DNA from: Sphingomonas oryzagri
GTDB taxonomy: Bacteria > Pseudomonadota > Alphaproteobacteria > Sphingomonadales > Sphingomonadaceae
DNA length: 64,000 nucleotides
Assembly: GCF_029906645.1 (NCBI RefSeq)
Contig: NZ_JARYGZ010000001.1
Location: 2,538,084 to 2,602,083, forward strand
Reading direction: 5' to 3'
The notes beneath the pieces are model-generated. The model was not told the DNA's origin, ran no database searches, and saw only the letters and a program-made list of their open reading frames with translations. The position numbers and the translations under genes were made by a program. This document shows positions 33,768 to 41,716 of the stretch, piece after piece (positions within the stretch are counted from its first letter, which is position 1; each line of letters starts with the position of its first letter).

Positions 33768-34631
33768 ATGACAAGACGGTCTTTGCTGGCCCGGATCGGC
33801 GCGCAGGAGGATCTGAACTTCCTGCTGACCAACCGCATCCCGCGCGGATTGGCGACGCGCTTTATGGGCTGGCTCTCGCCGATCGAGCAGCCGCTGGTCC
33901 GCGCCGTGTCGCTGAAACTGTGGCGGACCTTCTGCGATGTCGATCTGTCCGACGCCGCCGACAGCCGTTTTCGCAGCCTCCATCACGCCTTCACCCGCGC
34001 GCTCAAGCCCGGATCGCGCCCGGCCGATCCCGATCCCGATATCCTCGCCAGTCCCTCGGACGCGATCGTCGGCGCCTGCGGCCGTGTCGAGGATGGCAGA
34101 CTCTATCAGGCCAAGGGCATGCCCTACGCCATCGAGGAGTTGCTCGGCGATGCGGCGTTAGGCGCGCCGTTTCGCGACGGCACCTTCGTCACGCTCAGGC
34201 TGACGGCGGCGATGTACCACCGCTTCCACGCACCCTACGACCTCACCGTCGAGCAGATGCGCTACATCTCCGGCGATACCTGGAATGTGAACCCGGTCGC
34301 GCTCAGGAAGGTCGAGCGGCTGTTCTGCCGCAACGAGCGCGCGCCGATCCTGACGCGGCTGGATCGCGGCGACCATCCCCTGCTGATCGTGCCGGTGGCG
34401 GCGATCCTCGTCGCGTCGATGCGCTTCACCTTCGTTCATGTCGGCCCGCACATCCGGACCGGCGGATCGCGTGCCATCCCCTGCACGGCGCACATCGACA
34501 AGGGCGAGGAAATGGGCTGGTTCGAGCATGGCTCGACCATCATCCTGTTCGCGCCGAAAGGCTTCGATCTGCTGGTCGAAACAGGCCAGGAAGTCCGCGC
34601 CGGACAGGCGCTGATGCGCCTGCCGGTCTAA
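33768..34631 (+). CDS. psd: Phosphatidylserine decarboxylase proenzyme
   Basis: A 287-residue inner-membrane enzyme that makes phosphatidylethanolamine. The pyruvoyl-forming site is HGST with Ser256 (residues 254-257), where E. coli has LGST; the protein would self-cleave before this serine. The supporting residues are Asp98 in SPSDAIV and His154 in MYHRFHAPYD. The length fits the PSD-I class. It is divergent from the aminotransferase gene and is followed by a dispersed repeat. Its product is the presumed substrate of the PmtA-like enzyme at 30684. Confidence 0.93.
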   Translation: MTRRSLLARIGAQEDLNFLLTNRIPRGLATRFMGWLSPIEQPLVRAVSLKLWRTFCDVDLSDAADSRFRSLHHAFTRALKPGSRPADPDPDILASPSDAIVGACGRVEDGRLYQAKGMPYAIEELLGDAALGAPFRDGTFVTLRLTAAMYHRFHAPYDLTVEQMRYISGDTWNVNPVALRKVERLFCRNERAPILTRLDRGDHPLLIVPVAAILVASMRFTFVHVGPHIRTGGSRAIPCTAHIDKGEEMGWFEHGSTIILFAPKGFDLLVETGQEVRAGQALMRLPV

Positions 34632-34756
34632 ATCCTCCCTACGCGTAGCGTGGGGAGGGGGACCATACGAAGCATGGTGGAGGAGGCATGCGCCGCGCAT
34701 CTTCCCCTCCACCACCCTGCGGGTGGTCCCCCTCCCCATCTTCGATGGGGAGGATG
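34632..34756. repeat. Dispersed intergenic repeat, relative of the 7962 element
   Basis: Shares GAGGGGGACCATACGAAGCA and the following ATGGTGGAGG (34655-34683) with 7981-8009, one mismatch in 29 bases, and ends with a CCTCCCCATC...GATGGGGAGG hairpin. It lies between the convergent psd and hybrid-kinase genes. Confidence 0.7.
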
Positions 34757-34760
34757 AGGG

Positions 34761-37643
34761 TCAGCCGTCCAGCATCTCTCGCACCTTCGCCGCCAGATCG
34801 TCGAAGGCGAAGGGCTTGGGCAGCAGCTGCACGCCCGCGTCGAGCCGGCCGTGGTGGACGATCGCGTCGCGGGCATAGCCGGTGGTGAACAGCACTCGCA
34901 GGTCCGGGCAACTCACACGCGCCTGCACCGCGAGGTCCGATCCGGTCATCCCGCCGGGCAGCACCACGTCGGTGAACAGCAGGTCGATCTTGCCGCAGCG
35001 CCCCTGTAGCACCGCCAGCGCCTCGCGCGCATCGCCCGCCTCCAGCACGTCGTAGCCGAGTTCGCGCAGGCTCTCGACCGAATTGGCGCGCACGCCCTCG
35101 TCATCCTCGCAGACGAGGATCGTCTCGTCGCCACCGCGCCGGGCGTCGGCCGGCTCCACCGTCTCGGCCGCCGCCGTGCGCGAGATGAGCAGACGCGGCA
35201 GGTAGATGCGCACCTCGGTGCCCTCGCCCTCCACCGACGCGATGTGGACATGGCCGCCCGATTGCTTGACGAAACCATAGACCATCGAGAGGCCGAGACC
35301 GGTGCCCTTGCCCACCTCCTTGGTGGTGAAGAACGGCTCGAACACGCGCGCCACCACCTCGGGCGCCATGCCCTCGCCGGTATCCGACACGGCGATCACC
35401 ACATGGTCGCCCGCCGGCACCTCGCTCTGCCCGCGGATCGGTTCGGCGAGCGACAGGTTGCGGATCGCCAGCGTCAGCGTGCCGCCCGACGGCATCGCAT
35501 CGCGCGCGTTCACCGAAAGATTGAGCAGCGCGCTTTCGAGCTGGTTGTCGTCCACCTCGATCAGCCAGTCCTCGTCGGCCGGCTCGGTGCGCACCGTCAC
35601 CATCTCGCCCAGCGTGCGATGAAGCAGATCGCTCATTCCCGCGACGAGCGCATTGGGCGAGACGGGCTTGGGTGCCAGCGGCTGGCGGCGCGCAAAGGCG
35701 AGCAGGCGCTGGGTCAGCGTCGCCGCGCGCTCGGCGCCTGCGAAGGCGTTGTCGGCGGAGCGGCGCAGGCGCGGCGGATCGTCGGGCAGGTGCCGGCGCA
35801 GCATGTCCAGATTGCCCATCACGATCTGGAGCAGGTTGTTGAAATCGTGCGCGACGCTGCCGGTCAGCTGGCCGAGCGTCTCCATCTTCTGGGACTGGCG
35901 CAGCCCCTCCTCCGCCTCCACCAGCGCCTCGGCCTGCTCGACCTGCGCAGTGATGTCGCGGGCGACGCAATAGATGCGGCCGTCTTCCGGCACGGCACGC
36001 CAGCTCAGCGCGCGATAATCGCCGGCGCGGGTGCGGAAGCGGTTCTCGAAATGGGTGGTCACGATGCCCTCGCCGAGCTGCGCGACCTCATTGCGGGTCT
36101 TGGCGCGATCCTCGGGATGCTCCAGCCATTCGGACGTGCGGCCGATCACCTCGTCCGCCTCCCAGCCGAGCACCCGCGTCCACGCCGGATTGATGCTGAG
36201 CCACACGCCGTCGGCATCGGCAACGCCAAGCAGATCGTCCGACACCTGCCAGATCCGGTCGCGCTCGGCGGTGCGCACCGCGACCTGCTCCTCCAGCGTC
36301 TGATTGAGCCGCTGGGCGGACTGGAACAGCCGCGCATTCTCGATGCCCACCGCCGCCTGCGCGGCGAGGCCGGAAATCAGCCGCTCGGTGCGCTGGGCGA
36401 AACGGCCGGGCGCGGCATGGCCGAAGAACAGCGCGCCGACCACTTCGCCGGATCGCAGCACCACCGGCACGGCGAGATAGGATCGCACCGGCAGATGCCC
36501 CTCAGGCATCCCCGTGTGCGGCGCGTTCTGGCCGTAGCGCGGATCGGCGAGCACGTCGTCCAGCCGGATCACGCCCTCGCCGCCGAAGGTCGGCGCGAAC
36601 AGCGGCGTCTTGCGCACCATCGGGAAATTCTCGAACGCCGTCCGCTCCGCGCCGGACAGCGAATAGAGCATGTAATTCTCGCCGCTCTGATCGACCATGT
36701 TGTAGAAGAAGGCGCCGAATTCGGCCCCGGTCAGCTCGACGCCGGCATCCACGACGGTCTGCACCAGCCGCTCCAGATCGAGTTCGGCCGCGATCTCGCG
36801 CGAGACCTGATTCAGGATCTCCAGCGCATGGCTCTCCGCCCGCAGCGCTGCCTCGGACGCTGCGACGGCGGCGTAGGCGCGCTTGCGATCGGTGATGTCC
36901 ATCACCGTACCGACGAAGCGCACCGCCTTGCCGTCGTCGAACTGGCCGCGCCCCTTGGCGACGATCCAGCGCTCGATTCCGTCTTCAAGCCCGATGGTGC
37001 GATATTCGATGTCGTAACCACCGGTGCCGCCGGGCTTCAGCGCGACCCGCACGGCGGCATCCGCCATCGCGCGATCGTCGGGATGAATACCGGCCAGGAA
37101 GGCGCCCTCGTAGCTCACGGGTGCGCCAGGCGGCAGGCCGAACAGCGCGCGACACTGGTCGTCCCACTGGAGGACATCATGCACCGGATCGTAGTCCCAG
37201 GTGCCGACCTGCGAGGCGATGGTAGCGAGCCGCAGCGTCTCTTCGGCGGCGCGACGTTCGATGCGCAGCCGCCGTTCCTCCAGCGCGCGTTCGACGACGG
37301 CGGGCAGGCGCTCCAGCCGCAGCTTGGTCACGTAATCGGTGGCACCGTTCCTCAGCGCCTCGACCGCGACATCCTCGCCCAGTGTACCGGAAACGAAAAT
37401 GAACGGCACGCTCGGCGCGCGGCCATGAGCCAGTTCCAGCGCCTGCTCGCCGTCGAAGCCCGGCAGCTTGTGATCGGCAAGGATCAGGTCGTAACCCTGC
37501 TGGAGCGCGGTGACGAAGTCGGCACGCGTCCACACGCGATCGATCGCCGCTTCCACCCCCTCGGCGGCGAGGAATTCGCGCACCAGTTCGGCATCGTGGG
37601 CGTCGTCTTCCAGATGCAGGATGCGGATCGGCGCTGCGTTCAC
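34761..37643 (-). CDS. Hybrid histidine kinase with receiver domains at both ends
   Basis: A 960-residue cytoplasmic signalling protein. Order: REC (about 6-125, Asp57 in [10 protein letters not shown]), PAS (about 140-260), GAF (about 290-450), PAS (about 470-575), HisKA with His599 in [15 protein letters not shown], HATPase (about 705-830; [15 protein letters not shown] and [11 protein letters not shown]), and a C-terminal REC (about 842-958). No membrane segment is seen, so the signal is internal or comes from the adjoining phytochrome. It overlaps the response-regulator gene by 4 bases, the third gene of the bacteriophytochrome operon. Confidence 0.93.
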   Translation of the reverse strand: MNAAPIRILHLEDDAHDAELVREFLAAEGVEAAIDRVWTRADFVTALQQGYDLILADHKLPGFDGEQALELAHGRAPSVPFIFVSGTLGEDVAVEALRNGATDYVTKLRLERLPAVVERALEERRLRIERRAAEETLRLATIASQVGTWDYDPVHDVLQWDDQCRALFGLPPGAPVSYEGAFLAGIHPDDRAMADAAVRVALKPGGTGGYDIEYRTIGLEDGIERWIVAKGRGQFDDGKAVRFVGTVMDITDRKRAYAAVAASEAALRAESHALEILNQVSREIAAELDLERLVQTVVDAGVELTGAEFGAFFYNMVDQSGENYMLYSLSGAERTAFENFPMVRKTPLFAPTFGGEGVIRLDDVLADPRYGQNAPHTGMPEGHLPVRSYLAVPVVLRSGEVVGALFFGHAAPGRFAQRTERLISGLAAQAAVGIENARLFQSAQRLNQTLEEQVAVRTAERDRIWQVSDDLLGVADADGVWLSINPAWTRVLGWEADEVIGRTSEWLEHPEDRAKTRNEVAQLGEGIVTTHFENRFRTRAGDYRALSWRAVPEDGRIYCVARDITAQVEQAEALVEAEEGLRQSQKMETLGQLTGSVAHDFNNLLQIVMGNLDMLRRHLPDDPPRLRRSADNAFAGAERAATLTQRLLAFARRQPLAPKPVSPNALVAGMSDLLHRTLGEMVTVRTEPADEDWLIEVDDNQLESALLNLSVNARDAMPSGGTLTLAIRNLSLAEPIRGQSEVPAGDHVVIAVSDTGEGMAPEVVARVFEPFFTTKEVGKGTGLGLSMVYGFVKQSGGHVHIASVEGEGTEVRIYLPRLLISRTAAAETVEPADARRGGDETILVCEDDEGVRANSVESLRELGYDVLEAGDAREALAVLQGRCGKIDLLFTDVVLPGGMTGSDLAVQARVSCPDLRVLFTTGYARDAIVHHGRLDAGVQLLPKPFAFDDLAAKVREMLDG

Positions 37644-38095
37644 GGGCGGGGCGCGCTCCCGCGGGGCGGCGGCTCGTTGAGCACCGCCCAGAACATGCCG
37701 AGATCGCGGATCGCCTCGAAGAACTGCTCGAAGCCCACCGGCTTCACCACGAAGGCATTCACCCCCAGCGAGTAGCTGCGCACCAGATCGCGCTCCTCGC
37801 GGGACGAGGTGAGCATCACCACCGGCGTGCCCTTCAGGTGCGCGTCCGCCTTGATCTGTTCGAGCACCTGCAGCCCGTCGACCTTGGGCAGCTTGAGATC
37901 GAGCAGCACCACCGCCGGATCACCCGTCGAACGATTCTCGTAGGCGCCGCGCGCGAAGAGATAATCCAGCGCCTCCGCCCCGTCGCGCACCACGATCACC
38001 GCGTTGGCGAGCTGGCACTGCTCCAGCGCGGCGAGCGTCAGCTCGACATCCTTGGGGCTGTCCTCGACAAGGAGGATCGGTTTCAGATCGGCCAT
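37640..38095 (-). CDS. Single-domain response regulator of the phytochrome (Rcp1-type)
   Basis: A 151-residue receiver protein without an output domain. Acidic pocket LVEDS near residue 9-13, phospho-acceptor Asp66 in [13 protein letters not shown], Thr and Lys in VMLTSSREE and [10 protein letters not shown]. This type (Rcp1-like) usually takes phosphate from a bacteriophytochrome. It starts 12 bases after the phytochrome gene and overlaps the hybrid-kinase gene by 4. It may relay phosphate to the hybrid kinase, whose own receiver domains could accept it. Confidence 0.94.
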   Translation of the reverse strand: MADLKPILLVEDSPKDVELTLAALEQCQLANAVIVVRDGAEALDYLFARGAYENRSTGDPAVVLLDLKLPKVDGLQVLEQIKADAHLKGTPVVMLTSSREERDLVRSYSLGVNAFVVKPVGFEQFFEAIRDLGMFWAVLNEPPPRGSAPRP

Positions 38096-38107
38096 TTCCC
38101 GCCCCTA

Positions 38108-40324
38108 CTATGCCGCCGGCAGGGCGAAGAAGAAGGTCGCCCCCCTGTCCGGCTCGCCTTCCGCCCAGACGCGCCCGCCATGGCGCTCGACGATGCGCTT
38201 CACGTTGGCGAGGCCGATGCCGGTCCCCTCGAACTCCTCCTCGCGGTGGAGCCGCTGGAACACGCCGAACAGCTTGTCGACATAGGCCATGTCGAAGCCC
38301 GCGCCATTGTCCCGCACCCAGGTGATCACGTCGCCTTCTTTCACCTCCGCACCGACCTCTATCACGGCCGGCTCCCGTTCGCGCGAGAATTTCAGAGCGT
38401 TTTCCAGCAGGTTCTGCACGACGAGCCGCACCATCACCGGATCGGCGCGCACCGCCATGAGATCGCCGACGTGCCATTCGATGCGGTGGCGCTCGCCCTC
38501 GACCGTCAGGTTGGTCTGCGCCTCGCGGATCATCGCGCCGACATCGATCGACACCGGCGTGATCGTCGATCGGCCCATCTGCGAATAGCTCAGCAGATCG
38601 TCGACCAGCCGGCCGGCCGAGATCGCGCTTTCGATGATCGTCTCGATATAGCGGTCGCCGCGTTCGGACAGGCGCTCGCCCTCGAACTTCTTGAGCAATT
38701 GCGCATAGCCGACGATGTGGCGGAACGGCGCGCGCAAATCGTGGCTGACCGAGTAGCTGAACGCCTCCAGCTCCTTGTTGATCGCCGCCAGCCGTTCGGA
38801 CAGCGCCGCCATCTCCTCGGCGCGGCGCAGCACGATGTCGACGATCGCGACGCGCAGTTCCGCCGAAGCGTCCAGCTCCGCCTCCTGCCACGGCCGCGCA
38901 TGGAGCTGGACGGTCTCCTGCCAGATCTCGAAGGACTTGCGCGGGTGGAGGCGCAGGCCGTCCGGCCCCAGCTCGGCACGCTTGGCAGGGTCCCCGCCCC
39001 ACGACACGGTGCGGACCAGCTCGGGCCGGAACCAGATCAGGTAGCTGTCATGGACCTGGCTGATCGACATGGCGATCACGCCCGATCCCAAATCCTTCAT
39101 CCGCTCGCCCCCGGTCCATTCGGCGGCGAGGCTGTCGGTGACAAACACGTCCTCGCGGTCCTGTCCGGAGAGCCATTCGACCAGCGCCAGAATATCCGTC
39201 TCTGCCGGCGTCTCGCCCAGCCGGGTGCAGCGCCCGCCCGCCACCACCGCCGCGCCGTCCGCGCCGGTCAGCGCCATCAGGTCATTGGGATGGCTGAGCA
39301 GCCCGTCGATGAAATGATCCTCGGCCGCCATGTGCGCGAGCAGCCGGATATGGACGCCGCGCAGCGCATCGCGCCGCATCGCGAGCGCGGAAGCCTCGTG
39401 CGCGGCGATCTGCATCGAGACGACCTGCCCGATGAACTCGCACGCCGCGCGAACGTGATAGGGCACGCGCACCGGATCGAGATGATGGCAGGAGATCAGG
39501 CCCCAAAGCCGATCGCCCGACAGCAAGGAGATCGACATGGAGGCCATCGTCTCCATGTTGCGCATATATTCGAGATGGACCGGCGAGACGCTGCGCAGCA
39601 CCGAGTAGGTCAGGTCCACGTCGCCGCCGTCCGGCCCGATCGGCGCAGGCTCGTAATCGGCGTCCGCGATCAGGCGCAGGCGGTTGATCCTGTAAAGCTC
39701 GCGCGCCTGCGCGGGGATGTCGGAAGCCGGCCAGCGCAGATCGAGATAGACGGGCAGCCGCCCGCCATTGTCCTCGGCGATCACGGCGCCGTTCCATTCG
39801 GCATCGAAGCGGTAGATCAGCGCACGATCGAGACCCGTGATCCGCCGCACCTCCCGCGCCGCGAGTTCGGCGAGCGCCTGGACGCCCTCCGTCCGCTGCA
39901 CGGCGTCGAGGAAGGCGCGGACGTCGGGATAGACCTCGTCGAAGCTGCCCGGCTCGTCGCCCAGCGCGCGCTCCAGCTCGACGATGATGTCGTTGCCCGA
40001 TCGGTGCGCGACGAAGTGGAAGGCACCGGCGGCGGTGCGCAGAAAGCAGAGATGCTCCGGCCCACGCCCCGCGACGAGCCGGCTGTCGAGGGCAGCGATC
40101 GTCTTGCGCGCCTCTTCCGGCAGGAGGTCGGCAAGATCGCGACCGATCGGATCGCCCTCGACCAGCCCTTCGGCCAGCGCACCGATCGCCGCCTTGCGCA
40201 CCACACCCGCGCCGTCGATCACGAACAGCGCGCCATGCGGCTGGATGCTGCCGGGTACATGGATCGGCTCGCGTTCACACGCGGCCAGATCGAGGTCGGT
40301 AATGGCGGCCGGCGCTTCGGTCAT
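38108..40324 (-). CDS. bphP: Bacteriophytochrome histidine kinase
   Basis: A 738-residue red/far-red photoreceptor. PAS (about 10-125) carries the biliverdin-attaching Cys16 in AACEREPIHVPGSIQPHG. GAF (about 140-310) has WPASDIPAQARELYR, with Asp202-Ile203-Pro204. PHY (about 330-500) has the tongue motif HPRKSFEIW (PRxSF, 461-465). HisKA has His528 in SYSVSHDLRAPFRH, and the HATPase ends near residue 735 (GTGIGLANVKRIVERHGG). It heads an operon with a receiver protein and a hybrid kinase. No heme oxygenase gene (for biliverdin) is nearby in the window. Confidence 0.96.
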   Translation of the reverse strand: MTEAPAAITDLDLAACEREPIHVPGSIQPHGALFVIDGAGVVRKAAIGALAEGLVEGDPIGRDLADLLPEEARKTIAALDSRLVAGRGPEHLCFLRTAAGAFHFVAHRSGNDIIVELERALGDEPGSFDEVYPDVRAFLDAVQRTEGVQALAELAAREVRRITGLDRALIYRFDAEWNGAVIAEDNGGRLPVYLDLRWPASDIPAQARELYRINRLRLIADADYEPAPIGPDGGDVDLTYSVLRSVSPVHLEYMRNMETMASMSISLLSGDRLWGLISCHHLDPVRVPYHVRAACEFIGQVVSMQIAAHEASALAMRRDALRGVHIRLLAHMAAEDHFIDGLLSHPNDLMALTGADGAAVVAGGRCTRLGETPAETDILALVEWLSGQDREDVFVTDSLAAEWTGGERMKDLGSGVIAMSISQVHDSYLIWFRPELVRTVSWGGDPAKRAELGPDGLRLHPRKSFEIWQETVQLHARPWQEAELDASAELRVAIVDIVLRRAEEMAALSERLAAINKELEAFSYSVSHDLRAPFRHIVGYAQLLKKFEGERLSERGDRYIETIIESAISAGRLVDDLLSYSQMGRSTITPVSIDVGAMIREAQTNLTVEGERHRIEWHVGDLMAVRADPVMVRLVVQNLLENALKFSREREPAVIEVGAEVKEGDVITWVRDNGAGFDMAYVDKLFGVFQRLHREEEFEGTGIGLANVKRIVERHGGRVWAEGEPDRGATFFFALPAA

Positions 40325-40406
40325 AAATCTGAACTGTCCCCGCCGCGTCGTGTCAGCATCTAGCCCAACCCGCCAGCTGCGACATTGATCCGAAGCAACT
40401 TATCCT

Positions 40407-40430
40407 AATCCTCCCCCGCCAGGGGAAGGA
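40407..40430. repeat. Single-arm copy of the AATCCTCCCCC repeat
   Basis: AATCCTCCCCCGCCAGGGGA with the following AGGA copies most of the arm found at 7962-7984. It lies in the 111-base gap between the phytochrome start and the amidohydrolase stop, and may act as a terminator. Confidence 0.5.
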
Positions 40431-40435
40431 TGCGG

Positions 40436-41716
40436 TCACGGCACCTTCATCACCTCGCCGCCTTTGATCACGCCTCGCACCTGTTCCAGCAGCCGGATGT
40501 CCTTCAGCGGATCGCCCGCCACCGCGATCATGTCGCCATAATGGCCGGGGCTGAGCGCGCCGACATCCTTCGATCGGCGCAGCAGATCGGCGGAGACGGT
40601 GGTCGCCGCCTGGATCGCCTGCATCGGCGTCATCCCGTAGCGGACCATATAGGCGAACTGCCGCGCGCCGAGGCCGAAGGGGTAGACGCCCGCATCGGTG
40701 CCGAAACTCAATTTCACACCCGCTCTCACCGCCTTGGCGAAGCCTTCGCGCTGCTCGTCGGTGGTGGCGCGGTTCTTGGCGAGATATTCGGCGGGCCAGC
40801 CCTGCTTCGTACCCTCCTCCTCGATCCAGTCGCCGTCGTAGATGTCCATGTCGAGCCAGACGCCGGCCTTCTTCGCCATGGCGATGCCCTCGTCGTCGAT
40901 CAGCGAGGCATGTTCGATCGATCGCACCCCCGCGCGGATCGCCGCCTTGATCCCCTCCGCACCATGGGCATGGGCGATGCAATAGCTGCCGTGGAGCTTC
41001 GCCTCGTCGCAGGCGGCCTGCATCTCCTCGGGCGTCAACTCCAGCGCGCCCGGCTCGGATCCGATCGCCAGCACCGCGCCGGTGGCGATCAGCTTGATGA
41101 AGTCGGCGCCGTGCTGGAACAGGAAGTCCACCTTCGTCCGCGCCTCGTCGGCGTTGCGGACATAGCCGTACTGCATGTCGGCGGGCAGCACGACGTCGGG
41201 CGCGGCCCCCGTCACCGCGCCGCCGCCGCCCGGAATGGTGATGTAGGCGCCCGCCACCAGCATACGCGGCCCCGGCACTTCGCCCTGCTCGATCGCATCG
41301 CGCAGCGCCACATCGGTGAGGCCGCGATAGACGCCGACGTCGCGCACGCTGGTGAAGCCCGCGCGCAGCATCGTGCGCGCGGTCTCCGCCCCCTTCAGCG
41401 CCACCTCCTGCGGGGTGTGCTTGAGCGCCTCGATCGGATCGCCCTCGGTGAAACCGTCCGATATGTGGGTGTGGCAGTCAATCAGGCCGGGCAGCACGGT
41501 ATAGCCCGACCAGTCGACCACCGTGCCGCCCGCCGGCGCGCCCTTCCATGGGCCGACCGCCGTCACCCGCCCGTCGGTGACGGTGATCGCCTGGTCGACG
41601 AGCACGCGCCCCTGCTCGGGATCGATCAGATGCCCGGCATGGACGACGACGGTGGCCGCCTGCGCCGCCTGCCCCAGCAGCAAGCCGGCGCAGGTGAGCG
41701 CGAGGCGCCCGATCAG
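40436..41716 (-). CDS. Secreted amidohydrolase (dipeptidase/carboxypeptidase-like)
   Basis: A 426-residue periplasmic metal-dependent hydrolase. Metal ligands: HTH in IDCHTHISDG, lysine in DFIKLIATGAV, His in IAHAHG and IEHASLID, Asp in FGTDAGVYPFG. This is like the Caulobacter Xaa-Pro/Xaa-amino-acid-type hydrolases. The signal peptide, GRLALTCAGLLLGQAAQA, starts immediately after the TonB-receptor stop. The only suitable start is CTG at 41716, which overlaps the TGA as CTGA; a GTG at 41794 or an ATG at 41869 would put non-signal residues in front. It is the last gene of the sulfotransferase/TonB locus and probably hydrolyses the imported compound. Confidence 0.85.
   Translation of the reverse strand: MIGRLALTCAGLLLGQAAQAATVVVHAGHLIDPEQGRVLVDQAITVTDGRVTAVGPWKGAPAGGTVVDWSGYTVLPGLIDCHTHISDGFTEGDPIEALKHTPQEVALKGAETARTMLRAGFTSVRDVGVYRGLTDVALRDAIEQGEVPGPRMLVAGAYITIPGGGGAVTGAAPDVVLPADMQYGYVRNADEARTKVDFLFQHGADFIKLIATGAVLAIGSEPGALELTPEEMQAACDEAKLHGSYCIAHAHGAEGIKAAIRAGVRSIEHASLIDDEGIAMAKKAGVWLDMDIYDGDWIEEEGTKQGWPAEYLAKNRATTDEQREGFAKAVRAGVKLSFGTDAGVYPFGLGARQFAYMVRYGMTPMQAIQAATTVSADLLRRSKDVGALSPGHYGDMIAVAGDPLKDIRLLEQVRGVIKGGEVMKVP

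Noticed and set aside
37838-40363. An 841-codon plus-strand frame opposite the phytochrome gene
   Set aside because: Antisense shadow; no domain, while the minus-strand frame has complete phytochrome motifs.
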